This document shows, in pieces, positions 34,844-43,054 of a stretch of 64,000 bases of DNA (the first letter of the stretch is position 1; the number at the start of each line of letters is the position of its first letter). The DNA lies in assembly GCA_963819715.1 (NCBI GenBank), contig CAWFXE010000001.1:372001-436000 (forward strand), read 5' to 3'. Position numbers and translations under genes: made by a program. This stretch comes from DASUPK01 sp963819715. GTDB lineage: Bacteria > Actinomycetota > Thermoleophilia > Solirubrobacterales > 70-9. Below the pieces are notes generated by a model. The model saw only the letters and a list, made by a program, of their open reading frames with translations, made no database searches and was not told where the DNA came from.

Positions 34844-36040
34844 ATGCCGAAGCGCCAGACCAAGCGCGGCGAGGAGCGTACGCCGTTGAGTGGCACCTAT
34901 GACGTAATCGTGTGCGGAGCGAGCTTCGCTGGGCTGACCGTGGCGCGGCAACTCTCCGGCTCGGGCGCCCGCGTGCTGGTCGTGGACCGCTACGAGATCG
35001 GCGAGCGCCAGACCTCGGCATGCGGCATCCCCACCGCCTGGCTCGACGCGATGGGCCTCGAGGCCTCGAAGCGCCAGGAATTCGGCGAGCTCGTCGTGCA
35101 TACGCCGCGCGGCACTTCGCGGTACGAGCTGCCCTGGACCTTCTCGACATTCGACTACCGCGAGCTCTGCGAGCTCCTCTGGGCCCAGTCGGACGCGGAA
35201 TTCGAGACCGCCAAGGTGAACGGCCGGACCAGTGAGACCGTCCACACGGACCGCGGCGACGTCTCGGCGCCGCTCATCGTCGACGCGCTCGGCTGGCGGC
35301 GGATCCTGGCCTCCGATGGCGGCTACCAGCCGCCGGACGCGCCGCTCTCACGCGGCCTGGAGGTTCATCCCCATGGGGGCGGCGACGACCTCGAGGTCTG
35401 GATCGACCGGCGTTACGTCCCGGCCGGGTACGGCTGGAGCTTCCCCGCCCGCGACGAGCAGCGGATCGGCGTCGGCTCGTTCGACCCGGGCTTTCACGTC
35501 AAGGACACGACCAACCTGCTCGCCGAGGACCTCGAACGGCCCCCGGTCCGCTACCAGGGCAACTGGATCCCCCACAAGATCCGCAAGGGCACCGAAGACG
35601 GCATCTTCTTCGTCGGCGACTCGGCCGGCCACTGCCTGCCGCTGACGGCCGAGGGGATCAGGACGGCCATCTACTTCGGGATCGAGCTCGGTGACGAGCT
35701 GCGCGCCGTCGTCGAGGGCCGCCAGGATCGTGAGGCGGCGCTTCGCAGCTACGGGGCGTTCGTCGACCAGCACGAGTGGAAGTTCCGCTGGATGCTGCGA
35801 GCGCAGAAGCTGCTGCCGAAGCTCCCCGCGCGGATGCAGCGCGCGGTGATCCGCGCCTGTGGGCGCAAGCGGTTCATCGACTGGGCGTTCGGGCATTACC
35901 TCAGGATTGCGCCGCCGGAGTTTGCCAAGCGGCCACCAGGCCGCTCCATTTCCGAAGCGGAGGGCGAAGCCCGCAGCGACTTAAGCGGTGCGGCCGCTCG
36001 TGGCCGCGATCTGATGGCGAAGCCGTCTGGCAGCAGCTAG
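34844..36040 (+). CDS. Geranylgeranyl-reductase-like FAD-dependent oxidoreductase
   Basis: 398 residues. FAD dinucleotide-binding start YDVIVCGASFAGLTVARQL, VLVVDRYEIGERQTSACGIP (substrate-side motif of the GGR group), VDALGWRR, and the second FAD motif DGIFFVGDSAGHCLPLTAEG. The family reduces isoprenoid chains or hydroxylates aromatics; substrate unknown. The final 35 residues (from about GRSISEAEGEARSDL) are encoded by a dispersed repeat that also occurs at 50.3 kb. The tail end overlaps the next convergent gene by 4 nt. Confidence 0.82.
   Translation: MPKRQTKRGEERTPLSGTYDVIVCGASFAGLTVARQLSGSGARVLVVDRYEIGERQTSACGIPTAWLDAMGLEASKRQEFGELVVHTPRGTSRYELPWTFSTFDYRELCELLWAQSDAEFETAKVNGRTSETVHTDRGDVSAPLIVDALGWRRILASDGGYQPPDAPLSRGLEVHPHGGGDDLEVWIDRRYVPAGYGWSFPARDEQRIGVGSFDPGFHVKDTTNLLAEDLERPPVRYQGNWIPHKIRKGTEDGIFFVGDSAGHCLPLTAEGIRTAIYFGIELGDELRAVVEGRQDREAALRSYGAFVDQHEWKFRWMLRAQKLLPKLPARMQRAVIRACGRKRFIDWAFGHYLRIAPPEFAKRPPGRSISEAEGEARSDLSGAAARGRDLMAKPSGSS
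35929..36025 (+). repeat. Dispersed repeat copy A, translated as a protein C-terminus
   Basis: About 97 bp, roughly 80% identical to the inverse of 50333-50428. Shared blocks include CCAGGCCGCTCCA, GCGGAGGGCGAAGCCCG, AGCGACTTA and GCGGCCGCT. It lies inside the flavoprotein reading frame and encodes its last 35 or so residues (GEARSDL...AKP). Confidence 0.7.
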
Positions 36041-36279
36041 AAGCCGCGCCGTTCCCTCAGGCTGTTGACCGCCCGGGCCGTGCTGTGGCTTCCGCCTGCG
36101 GCCAGCTCGCGCCTGACGACAAACGAGCGAACCAGGAACAGGACCGCGAGCACGGCGACGACGATCGTGGGCCAGAGCACGTCGCTCGGGCTGATGCCGC
36201 CGAGCGCGGTGAAGAAGACGTACATCGCGACGGCGCCGAGGCAGATCACCGACAGCGGTCCGAGCATCCTGCTCAACAT
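36037..36279 (-). CDS. Small two-helix membrane protein (RERRGF tail), paralogue 1
   Basis: 80 residues behind AGGAGGTG. Two membrane helices (VICLGAVAMYVFFTALGGIS and LWPTIVVAVLAVLFLVRSFV) joined by SPSDVLW, then a basic cytoplasmic tail ending SLRERRGF. The neighbour upstream encodes the same layout (FSPGDVLW, ending RIRERRGF). Function unknown. Tail-to-tail 4-nt overlap with the flavoprotein gene. Confidence 0.8.
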   Translation of the reverse strand: MLSRMLGPLSVICLGAVAMYVFFTALGGISPSDVLWPTIVVAVLAVLFLVRSFVVRRELAAGGSHSTARAVNSLRERRGF

Positions 36280-36323
36280 CGGTCACCTCCTGCGACCGGG
36301 GATTCGACGCTTCAAATCTAACT

Positions 36324-36339
36324 TCGCCCGCAGGGGCGA
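36324..36339. terminator. Weak hairpin between the two small membrane protein genes
   Basis: TCGCCC and GGGCGA form a 6-bp stem around GCAG. On the minus strand it is followed by AGTTAGATTT. It may end transcription of the upstream paralogue, but the stem is short. Confidence 0.3.
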
Positions 36340-36381
36340 GTCATCGGTGAAAAGCCGTAGTCAACGAACGATCAGCCGGCC

Positions 36382-36621
36382 TCAGAATCCGCGCCGCTCT
36401 CGAATCCTCTGCACCTCATAGGTCGTGCGATCGTCGCCGTGCTTGTGAAGCCTGCGGGCGATCCGCACCTGGTGGACCACGAACATGACCGCAAGGACCG
36501 CGACGATCAGCGTCAGCCAAAGGACGTCGCCCGGCGAGAACCCGCCAATGGCGACGAAGAACCCGAAGAGCGCCACCGCGCCGACGCAAAGCGCCCAGAG
36601 GAAGTTGAGGAGCCCACTCAT
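36382..36621 (-). CDS. Small two-helix membrane protein (RERRGF tail), paralogue 2
   Basis: 79 residues. The ATG used is the one best spaced from GGAGGTG. Helices LLNFLWALCVGAVALFGFFV and VLWLTLIVAVLAVMFVVHQV flank GGFSPGDVLW; the tail ends RIRERRGF. About half its residues match the next gene downstream, indicating a tandem duplication. Function unknown. Confidence 0.78.
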   Translation of the reverse strand: MSGLLNFLWALCVGAVALFGFFVAIGGFSPGDVLWLTLIVAVLAVMFVVHQVRIARRLHKHGDDRTTYEVQRIRERRGF

Positions 36622-36699
36622 TCGCATCACCTCCGTAGGGATGTGCGGGTCGTCACAAAGCGATACCCGGAATACAGGGCTACACAAACCGAGCGCGGC

Positions 36700-37137
36700 T
36701 CAGCGGACGATCAGGTACGTGCCGCCGAGCAGGAGCAATACGCCCGCGACCCTGCTGGCAGTCAGCGGCTCCTTGTCGAGCCCGAGGAAGCCGATCCGGT
36801 CGAGGACAACCGAGGTCGTGAGCTGGCCCGTGACGGTCGCGGCGGCGACCGCCCCGGCGCCGATCTCGCTGATCAGCACGAGAGCCGAGAAGACGTAGGC
36901 CGCCCCCAGCGCCCCGCCGAGCAGGTAGTACCACTGGACGTGGGCGACCTCTCCGATGCCGCCCGCCTTGCCGCTGAGCGCGACGATCGCGCCCAGCAGC
37001 AGCGTCCCGACGGCGAAGGAGACGGTGGCCGCCGCGAAGCTGCCGGTGGACTTGCCGAGCCCGGCGTTGATCGGCGCCTGGAGCGCGATGCAGCCGCCGA
37101 CCAGCGCCATGATCAAGACCGCGAAGCCCCTGTCCAT
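36700..37137 (-). CDS. DMT-family (YdcZ/DUF606) membrane protein
   Basis: 145 residues with about five membrane helices: FAVLIMALVGGCIALQAPIN, AGLGKSTGSFAAATVSFAVG, YLLGGALGAAYVFSALVL, ISEIGAGAVAAATVTGQLTT, and VAGVLLLLGGTYLIV. QAPINAGLGK and TVTGQL are the DUF606 signatures. Putative small-molecule exporter of the drug/metabolite superfamily; substrate unknown. The start is not marked by a good ribosome site; one copy of the CGCGTGATCTTC repeat sits immediately upstream. Confidence 0.82.
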   Translation of the reverse strand: MDRGFAVLIMALVGGCIALQAPINAGLGKSTGSFAAATVSFAVGTLLLGAIVALSGKAGGIGEVAHVQWYYLLGGALGAAYVFSALVLISEIGAGAVAAATVTGQLTTSVVLDRIGFLGLDKEPLTASRVAGVLLLLGGTYLIVR

Positions 37138-37149
37138 CGCGTGATCTTC
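37138..37149 (+). repeat. Extra copy of the sigma-promoter upstream box
   Basis: CGCGTGATCTTC, identical to the box at 37164 and starting 26 bp before it. It is not followed by the ACTCGT box, so it is a lone half-site upstream of the sigma gene. Confidence 0.4.
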
Positions 37150-37163
37150 GCAAGACCTGACCC

Positions 37164-37198
37164 CGCGTGATCTTCCGTTCCACCACTCGTCTACTCGG
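37164..37198 (+). promoter_or_regulatory. Candidate ECF-type promoter of the sigma gene
   Basis: CGCGTGATCTTC, 9 bases, ACTCGT, then CTACTCGG. The same two boxes with the same 9-base spacing occur before the downstream secreted-protein gene. CGTC matches the usual ECF -10. This suggests that the sigma factor transcribes its own gene (inference). Confidence 0.6.
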
Positions 37199-37238
37199 TA
37201 GGCCGCCCTGGCTCGCATGACCAAAGCCACAGTCCGGG

Positions 37239-38387
37239 TTGGGCCGTATAGACAGAGAGGTGGGATCGATTCGGCGACAGCCACGATTCGGACGGCTCGC
37301 GAGCGCGCTCCTGCGCACGCAGCCCGACGAACGCCTGGTGGCGATGGCGCGCGGGGGACAACAGGCCCCGTTCGACGAGCTCGTCCGGCGTCACAGGCCC
37401 GCGCTGCTCGCCTACGCCGGCGTCCTGGCCCCCGCCTCGCGCGCCGAGGACGTCGTCCAGGACTCGCTGCTGAAGTCCTACGTCGCGCTCCAACAGGGAG
37501 CGAAGCCCGAGATGGTGCGGGCCTGGCTGTTCCGGATCGTCCGGAATACGGCGATCGACGAGCAGCGCGGGACGCGTCATCACGAACAGCTGGACGAGAA
37601 CTACGACGGTGTCGAACAGCCACCGAATGCGCTCGACCGGCGCGAGCGGCTCGCCGGGTTGGTGCTGGCGATCCAGGACCTCCCGGACGCCCAGCGCGAG
37701 GCGATCGTCCAGCGCGAGATCGAGGGGAAGGGGCACGAGGAGATCGGGCGTGCGCTGCGGGTCTCCCCCGGCTCGGTCCGCCAGCTGATCTACCGCGCTC
37801 GCCACGCGCTGCGCGAGGCCGCCGGGTCGATCATCCCTATTGCCGTCATCCGAGCTGCGAGCACTCCGGGCGCCGGCGAAGCGGTGAGCGGACTCGGGGC
37901 CGCCGGCGCACTCAAGCTGGGGCTGGCCACCATCGTGGCCACCGGCACGATCGTCGCCACTTCTTCGGTCGACCGAGGCGCCGACCCGGGCACCGCCCAG
38001 GCCGAGCAGCTCGCTACGCCGCGCCCGAATGCGGGCGTGACCGGTTCCGAAGCAGATGGGAGCCGGGTGCGGGGAGATGACCGCGGTGGCGATGACACTC
38101 GCCATGATTCGGGCTCATCGCGAGATGGCTCATCGGGCAAGGGCGGCGAGGGATCGGACGGTTCCGGGACCTCCGGGATGAGCGGGGACTCAGGACACGG
38201 CGGTTTCAGCGACGAGGGCGAAGGCTCCAACTCCGGCCCGGGCTCCGGGTCGAGCGGCGAGTCCGGCTCCGGTGGCTCCGATCTGTCAGGTGGCAACGGC
38301 GGGACCAGCGGTGAGGATTCTGGGTCGGGCGGCGACGGGAATGTCCTCCTCGAGGTCGACGGCGGGACCAGCGGTACCTCCGGCTGA
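37239..38387 (+). CDS. ECF sigma factor with membrane helix and long Ser/Gly/Asp-rich tail
   Basis: 382 residues. Sigma region 2 (about 44-110; FDELVRRHRPALLAYAGVLA, AEDVVQDSLLKSY, VRAWLFRIVRNTAIDEQR) and region 4 (145-195; LPDAQREAIVQREIEGKGHE, VSPGSVRQLIYRARHALRE). A hydrophobic segment follows (about 220-243, AAGALKLGLATIVATGTIVA) and then about 138 residues of Ser, Gly and Asp. So the factor appears membrane-tethered, with an outside tail and no separate anti-sigma gene beside it. Start TTG; a GTG 21 nt later is also possible. Its candidate promoter is shared with the next gene. Confidence 0.88.
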   Translation: MGRIDREVGSIRRQPRFGRLASALLRTQPDERLVAMARGGQQAPFDELVRRHRPALLAYAGVLAPASRAEDVVQDSLLKSYVALQQGAKPEMVRAWLFRIVRNTAIDEQRGTRHHEQLDENYDGVEQPPNALDRRERLAGLVLAIQDLPDAQREAIVQREIEGKGHEEIGRALRVSPGSVRQLIYRARHALREAAGSIIPIAVIRAASTPGAGEAVSGLGAAGALKLGLATIVATGTIVATSSVDRGADPGTAQAEQLATPRPNAGVTGSEADGSRVRGDDRGGDDTRHDSGSSRDGSSGKGGEGSDGSGTSGMSGDSGHGGFSDEGEGSNSGPGSGSSGESGSGGSDLSGGNGGTSGEDSGSGGDGNVLLEVDGGTSGTSG

Positions 38388-38409
38388 CCGGCCTGACCGC
38401 CGACGGACT

Positions 38410-38444
38410 CGCGTGATCTTCGCGCCTGCGACTCGTTCTCTCGA
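38410..38444 (+). promoter_or_regulatory. Candidate ECF-type promoter of the secreted acidic protein gene
   Basis: CGCGTGATCTTC, 9 bases, ACTCGT, then TCTCTCGA: same boxes and spacing as at 37164. A start near 38441 would leave a leader of about 30 nt containing the GAGGAGG ribosome site. Confidence 0.6.
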
Positions 38445-38471
38445 CGTGCACACATTCATCGAGGAGGACAA

Positions 38472-39149
38472 ATGAGAAAGGCAATGTTCATCGCAGGGGC
38501 CATGGCCGCCGTGGCCGTGCTCTTGGCCGCAAGCGGGTCGGCCCTGGCGAAGGACCGGAATCGAGACCACATCTCCGATCGCTGGGAGAAGAAGTTCCAC
38601 CTCTCCCTCAAGACCGACCAGGCGAACAAGGATCAGGACCGCGACAAGGTCGACAACCTGAACGAGTTCCAGGAGGGAACCAACCCCAGGGACAAGGACA
38701 CTGACAACGACGGCGTCAAGGACGGTCGAGAGGACGGCGATCACGACGGCCTCAACAACCAGAACGAGGACCGCAGCGCGAACATGCCGGACGATCCCGA
38801 CACCGACAACGACGGTGTCGAGGACGGCGACGAGGTCGTCGGCACGATCGCTTCGTTCCAGGTTCCGGTCCTGACCATCGATCTGCTCGGCGGCGGATCG
38901 GTCACCGGCAACGTCACGGCCGACACGCGCATCGAGTGCCGGACGGAAGACGAGCAGGAGAATGAGAACGAGGTCGAGGACGACGCCGTGGCGAGCCACG
39001 ACGGCGACAACGAGGGTCCTGGGAGCGAGAACGAGGGCCCCGGTAGCGCCGGGGACCTCTGCACCGCGGCAGACCTCACGCCCGGGACCATGGTCCACGA
39101 GGCGGAGCTGGCGGGCGACTCGTTCGAGAAGATCGAACTGCTGAAGTAG
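38472..39149 (+). CDS. Secreted calcium-binding-type protein (thrombospondin type 3 repeats) with DUF5666-like domain
   Basis: 225 residues after GAGGAGGAC. Signal peptide 1-26 (ends SGSALA). Residues 55-115 hold D-x-D-x-D-G loops, for example DKDTDNDGVKDGREDGDHDG and DPDTDNDGVEDGDE, which bind Ca2+ in TSP3 repeats. The C-terminal part (GTIASFQVPVLTIDLLGGGS, ADTRIEC, DLCTAADLTPGTMVHEAEL) resembles DUF5666, with two cysteines that could pair. Exported, probably surface-bound. It shares a promoter motif with the sigma gene 84 nt upstream. Confidence 0.82.
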   Translation: MRKAMFIAGAMAAVAVLLAASGSALAKDRNRDHISDRWEKKFHLSLKTDQANKDQDRDKVDNLNEFQEGTNPRDKDTDNDGVKDGREDGDHDGLNNQNEDRSANMPDDPDTDNDGVEDGDEVVGTIASFQVPVLTIDLLGGGSVTGNVTADTRIECRTEDEQENENEVEDDAVASHDGDNEGPGSENEGPGSAGDLCTAADLTPGTMVHEAELAGDSFEKIELLK

Positions 39150-39178
39150 CTGCTGGTGGCGGCGGGGTGGCCTGCGGG

Positions 39179-41821
39179 CTACTTCGCCGCCAGCCAGTCC
39201 TTGCCGACGCCGATGTCGACCGCAAGGGGCGGATCGAGGTCGAACGCGCCGCACATTGCCTTCTCGACCAGCTTCGAGGCGGCGTCCATCTCGTCGGTCG
39301 GGCCCTCGAAGAGGAGCTCGTCGTGGATCTGCAGGACCAGGCGGGTCTCGAGGTCCGACTTCTCCAGCTGATGCTGGGCCTCCACCATCGCGATCTTGAT
39401 GATGTCCGCCGAGGTGCCCTGGATCGGCATGTTGACCGCGTTCCGCTCGCCCTGGCCACGGACCTGGGGGCGCCCGGACCGGAGCTCCGGGATTGGGCGG
39501 CGCCGGCCGAGCAGGGTGCTGACGTAGCCGTGCTCCCTGGCGAACTCAACCGTCTCGGTGATGTAGGTCTTCACCGCCGGGAAACGCTCGAAGTAGCGGT
39601 CGATGTAGGAGCCCGCCTCCTCCTGCTCGATGTTGAGGCGGTCCGCCAGGCCGTAGGCGCTGAGGCCATAGGCGATGCCGTAATTGACCATCTTGGCCTT
39701 GGAGCGCTCGCCGGGGGTGACCTTCTTCGGATCGGCTCCGATGATCCCGGCGGCGGTGGCGGCGTGGATGTCCTCGCCGCGGGCGAAGATCTCCTTGAGG
39801 GCGTCCTCGCCCGCGATGTGGGCGAGGATCCGCAGCTCGATCTGGTTGTAGTCGGCGGAGAGCAGGCGCTGGCCCCGGGGCGCGACGAAGCAGGAGCGGA
39901 TCGGGCGGCCCTCATCGCTGCGGATCGGGATGTTCTGGAGATTGGGATTCGTGCTGGACAGGCGGCCGGTGGCCGTGGAGGTCTGGTTGAAGGTGGTGTG
40001 CAGGCGGCCGCTGCCGGGATCGATCAACTCGGGGAGCGCGTCGAGGTAGGTGCTCTTCAGCTTGGTGAGCTCGCGCCACTGCTCGACCTTGGCGACGATC
40101 TCGTGCTCGTCGCGGATCTGGGAGAGAACGCGGGCGTCTGTGGAGAAGCCGGTCTTGCCGCGGCGCTTCTTGGTCAGGCCGAGCTCGTCGAAGAGGACCT
40201 CGGCGAGCTGCTGCGGCGAGCCGATGGTGAATTCGTGGCCGGCGAGCTCGAAGATCTCGGCCTGCAGGGTCTCGATGCGCTGCTCGAAGCCCTCGCCGAT
40301 GTCCGCCAGGCGCTTCTGGTCGAGCAGGACGCCGTTCTGCTCCATCGAGGCGAGGACCTCGATAAGGGGCATCTCCACCTCGTCCATCAGCTTCCGGAGA
40401 CCGCCCTCCTCGATTCCCTTGCGCTGCAGCTGGGCGATCTCCCAGACCAGGCGGGCCTCGGCGGCGGGATCGGGCGGCGGCTCCTCCCCCAGCTCGAGCT
40501 GCTCCGAGTCGGCGCCGTCTGTGTCCTTCGGCGCCGCCGCCAGGCCGCGCTGGGCGGCGATGTCGATCAGGTCGTAGGTGCGGCGGGCCGGGTCGAGGAG
40601 GTAGGCGCCGACCATGGTGTCGTGGCGGAGGTCGAGCCCGTCGGCCGCCGCGAGCAGCCCGTGGCGCGCTCCGCCGCCGAGGCTCTTCAGGTCGTGGCCG
40701 ATCAGGCGGCGCTTTCCGAGCGCCTTCGCGAGCTCGGCGAAGTCGGGGCAGTCGCCCTCGACGAGCTTCTTGCCGTCGTATCCGGACCAGGTCTCGCCGG
40801 CGATCGCGAGCGCGACATCTCCCTCGGCCAGATCGTCGATCGAGCCGGCCTCGGCCGTGGCATCGAGCTCCTCATCGACCTTGGCGTCGGGGACGAAGTC
40901 CGCGCCGAGTTCCTCCTCGAGACGCTCGAGGATCACGCGGAGCTCGAACTCGCGAGCGACTTCTCGAAGTCGGCTTCTGTCCATCCGCTTTGACATCAGA
41001 CCGTCGAGATCCAGCTCGATGTCGATGTCCGTGATCGCCGTCGCGAGCTGCTTGGAGATGCGGGCGTCCTCGGCGTGGTTGGTGAGGTTCTCCTTGCGCT
41101 TGGCGCCGGAGATCTTGTCGATGTTGGCGAGCACGGCCTCGAGATCGCCGTACTCCTGGAGCAGCTGGGCAGCCGTCTTGTCCCCGATGCCCGGGACGCC
41201 GGGGATGTTGTCCGAGGTGTCGCCCTTCAGGCCGATCAGGTCGGTGACCAGCCCAGGCGAGACGCCGTAGCGCTCCACCACGCCCGCTTTGTCGTAGATC
41301 TTGGTGTCGGTGACGCCGCGTGAGGTGGTCATGACGCGGACTCCGTCCTCGACCAGCTGGTAGACGTCGCGATCGCCAGAGACAACCATGACGTCGAGAT
41401 CCTGCTCGCGGGCGCGCTTCGTGAGCGAGGCGATCACGTCGTCGGCCTCGAAGCCGTCCACCTTGATGTTGGTGAAGCCGAAAGCCTCCGCCAGGGGCAT
41501 CAGGTGCGGCCACTGGTCGCGGAGAAGGTCGGGGCGCGGCTTGCGCTGGGACTTGTACGGCTCGTATGTCTTCTCGCGCCCGGACCAGCCAGCGTCCCAG
41601 CAGACGACCACCGCCGCCGGGTCGTGGTCGATCAGCATCTTGGCGAACATCGAGGCGAGGCCGTAGATGGCGTTGGTGGGCCGGCCGTCGTGGGTTGCGA
41701 TCGACTCGGGAAGCGCGAAGAAGGCCCGGTATGCGAGGGAGTTGCCGTCGATCAGGAAGAGCTCGCCGGGCGGCTTCTTGGCGCGTCCCTTACCGCCGGC
41801 CTTGGTCTTGGTCGCGGGCAT
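39179..41821 (-). CDS. polA: DNA polymerase I
   Basis: 880 residues. 5'-nuclease domain at the N-terminus (LFLIDGNSLAYRAFFALPES, DGFEADDVIA, GDRDVYQL, GVPGIGDKTAAQLL), then a degenerate 3'-5' exonuclease domain that keeps GHDLKSLG but lacks the first Asp-x-Glu motif, then the polymerase: LLSADYNQIELRILAHIAG, KMVNYGIAYGLSAYGL (O helix) and LQIHDELLFEG. It fills repair gaps and removes RNA primers. Proofreading is probably absent, as in many actinobacterial PolA. TAGGAT lies 6 nt before the ATG. Confidence 0.97.
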   Translation of the reverse strand: MPATKTKAGGKGRAKKPPGELFLIDGNSLAYRAFFALPESIATHDGRPTNAIYGLASMFAKMLIDHDPAAVVVCWDAGWSGREKTYEPYKSQRKPRPDLLRDQWPHLMPLAEAFGFTNIKVDGFEADDVIASLTKRAREQDLDVMVVSGDRDVYQLVEDGVRVMTTSRGVTDTKIYDKAGVVERYGVSPGLVTDLIGLKGDTSDNIPGVPGIGDKTAAQLLQEYGDLEAVLANIDKISGAKRKENLTNHAEDARISKQLATAITDIDIELDLDGLMSKRMDRSRLREVAREFELRVILERLEEELGADFVPDAKVDEELDATAEAGSIDDLAEGDVALAIAGETWSGYDGKKLVEGDCPDFAELAKALGKRRLIGHDLKSLGGGARHGLLAAADGLDLRHDTMVGAYLLDPARRTYDLIDIAAQRGLAAAPKDTDGADSEQLELGEEPPPDPAAEARLVWEIAQLQRKGIEEGGLRKLMDEVEMPLIEVLASMEQNGVLLDQKRLADIGEGFEQRIETLQAEIFELAGHEFTIGSPQQLAEVLFDELGLTKKRRGKTGFSTDARVLSQIRDEHEIVAKVEQWRELTKLKSTYLDALPELIDPGSGRLHTTFNQTSTATGRLSSTNPNLQNIPIRSDEGRPIRSCFVAPRGQRLLSADYNQIELRILAHIAGEDALKEIFARGEDIHAATAAGIIGADPKKVTPGERSKAKMVNYGIAYGLSAYGLADRLNIEQEEAGSYIDRYFERFPAVKTYITETVEFAREHGYVSTLLGRRRPIPELRSGRPQVRGQGERNAVNMPIQGTSADIIKIAMVEAQHQLEKSDLETRLVLQIHDELLFEGPTDEMDAASKLVEKAMCGAFDLDPPLAVDIGVGKDWLAAK

Positions 41822-41827
41822 ACCACG

Positions 41828-41833
41828 ATCCTA
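41828..41833 (-). promoter_or_regulatory. Leaderless-type -10 hexamer for polA
   Basis: TAGGAT lies 6 nt before the ATG, with no Shine-Dalgarno. Confidence 0.5.
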
Positions 41834-41859
41834 CGCGCCGTCGTCTCGGCGCCGAACGG

Positions 41860-42927
41860 CTAGAGCGCGGGAATCCGCACCTTCCGGGTCAGGGTCTTGG
41901 CGTTGCCCTGACCATCCTCGATGGTGAGCTTGACGGCGACCCGCTTGCCCGCCAGACGCTGCCCCACCGGAAACGACAGGGTCCGCTTTCCGGGGGCATA
42001 TCCATCGGTCCGGCGTCTGGCCAGGGACCGCCTCCCGTGCCGCAGGACACCGCTTACGACCACGTACTCGTGGGCCTTGATTCGGGCCTTCAGACGAGCC
42101 TTGGCCCCGCTGAGGTCGAAATGGACCGAGGCGAGTGACGCCGAGACGGAGGAATCGATCGCCTCGCCCGGACCGAGCTCGTAGAGCCCCTGGGGCGGAT
42201 TGGCGTTGACGACGCGGCCCGGCTCACAGGTCGCGCGGAATGGAGCGAACCGGGTCGTCGGGTGGTGCGCATCGAAGCGGTAGACCCCCGCCGGCACAAC
42301 GGGCCAGACGACGCCGCCGTCGATCGAGGACTCGGTCCGGGAGGAATCCGGGATCACGGACGCGTTGAAGTAGACCGGGTTCGGCAGGGCCGGGCTGGCG
42401 CTGGCCGTCGCCCCCGCGACTCCGTGGGCGCCATAGGCGACGAAGTCGTCGAAGCTCAGGTTGCGCACATTGATCGTGCTGAACGTCGAGACCACCGCGC
42501 AGCTGATCAGCTGGTCGTTTGCATCCCGCGGCACGTTGAGAATCGCCGCGAGCGCGTCGTATGCCCCATCGCTGGGCACCTGGAAGTTGACCCGCTGGAG
42601 GTACTTGCCCTGGCTCACATACGTCTGCAGGTAGATGCGGTGGTGGCCTGGAGCGTCGGCGTACGGCGTGAACCTGGTGCCGTCCGGAACCAGCAGGTCG
42701 TATCTCCCGTCCGGCCCTGACTGGGCGCTCAGGCCTGGAAGCTCGGCGACTCTCACCGTGGCGCCGGCTATCGGAGTCTGGTTGTCGAACGTGTAGACGG
42801 TGCCGCCGACGTGGATCGGTGGCAGGGTCCCCTTCGTCTTCGCCAAGGCGCCCCCCGCGGAGGCCAGGCAGAACAGAGCGAGCAGCGCAGCGGCAATGCC
42901 GGCACGGGTGAGCAGAGGGCGAGTCAT
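41860..42927 (-). CDS. Secreted protein with carboxypeptidase-regulatory-like domain
   Basis: 355 residues. Signal peptide (AALLALFCLASAGGALA), then a CarboxypepD_reg/CnaB-like beta-sandwich: HVGGTVYTFDNQTPIAGATV, RVAELPGLSAQSGPDGRYDL and VPDG. The middle has FDDFVAYGAHG and two cysteines; the end is a second beta-domain (VVVSGVLRHGRRSLARR, FPVGQRLAGKRVAVKLTIED). No catalytic residues recognised. Probably an extracellular or wall-associated structural protein. Confidence 0.8.
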   Translation of the reverse strand: MTRPLLTRAGIAAALLALFCLASAGGALAKTKGTLPPIHVGGTVYTFDNQTPIAGATVRVAELPGLSAQSGPDGRYDLLVPDGTRFTPYADAPGHHRIYLQTYVSQGKYLQRVNFQVPSDGAYDALAAILNVPRDANDQLISCAVVSTFSTINVRNLSFDDFVAYGAHGVAGATASASPALPNPVYFNASVIPDSSRTESSIDGGVVWPVVPAGVYRFDAHHPTTRFAPFRATCEPGRVVNANPPQGLYELGPGEAIDSSVSASLASVHFDLSGAKARLKARIKAHEYVVVSGVLRHGRRSLARRRTDGYAPGKRTLSFPVGQRLAGKRVAVKLTIEDGQGNAKTLTRKVRIPAL

Positions 42928-43040
42928 CGGACGAACTCCGTTTCGTCAGGCTGCAAAGTGGCCGCTATTCAGACTTCCGGCCTGGGCGGCGGCGCCAGCC
43001 TAGCGGGTCGCCGGCCACCAGCCGGACGAGCGCCGCCGCC

Positions 43041-43046
43041 TATTAT
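43041..43046 (+). promoter_or_regulatory. Leaderless-type -10 hexamer for the malic enzyme gene
   Basis: TATTAT, the nearest to consensus of this set, lies 8 nt before the ATG. Transcription should begin at or beside the start codon. Confidence 0.6.
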
Positions 43047-43054
43047 CGGCGCGC

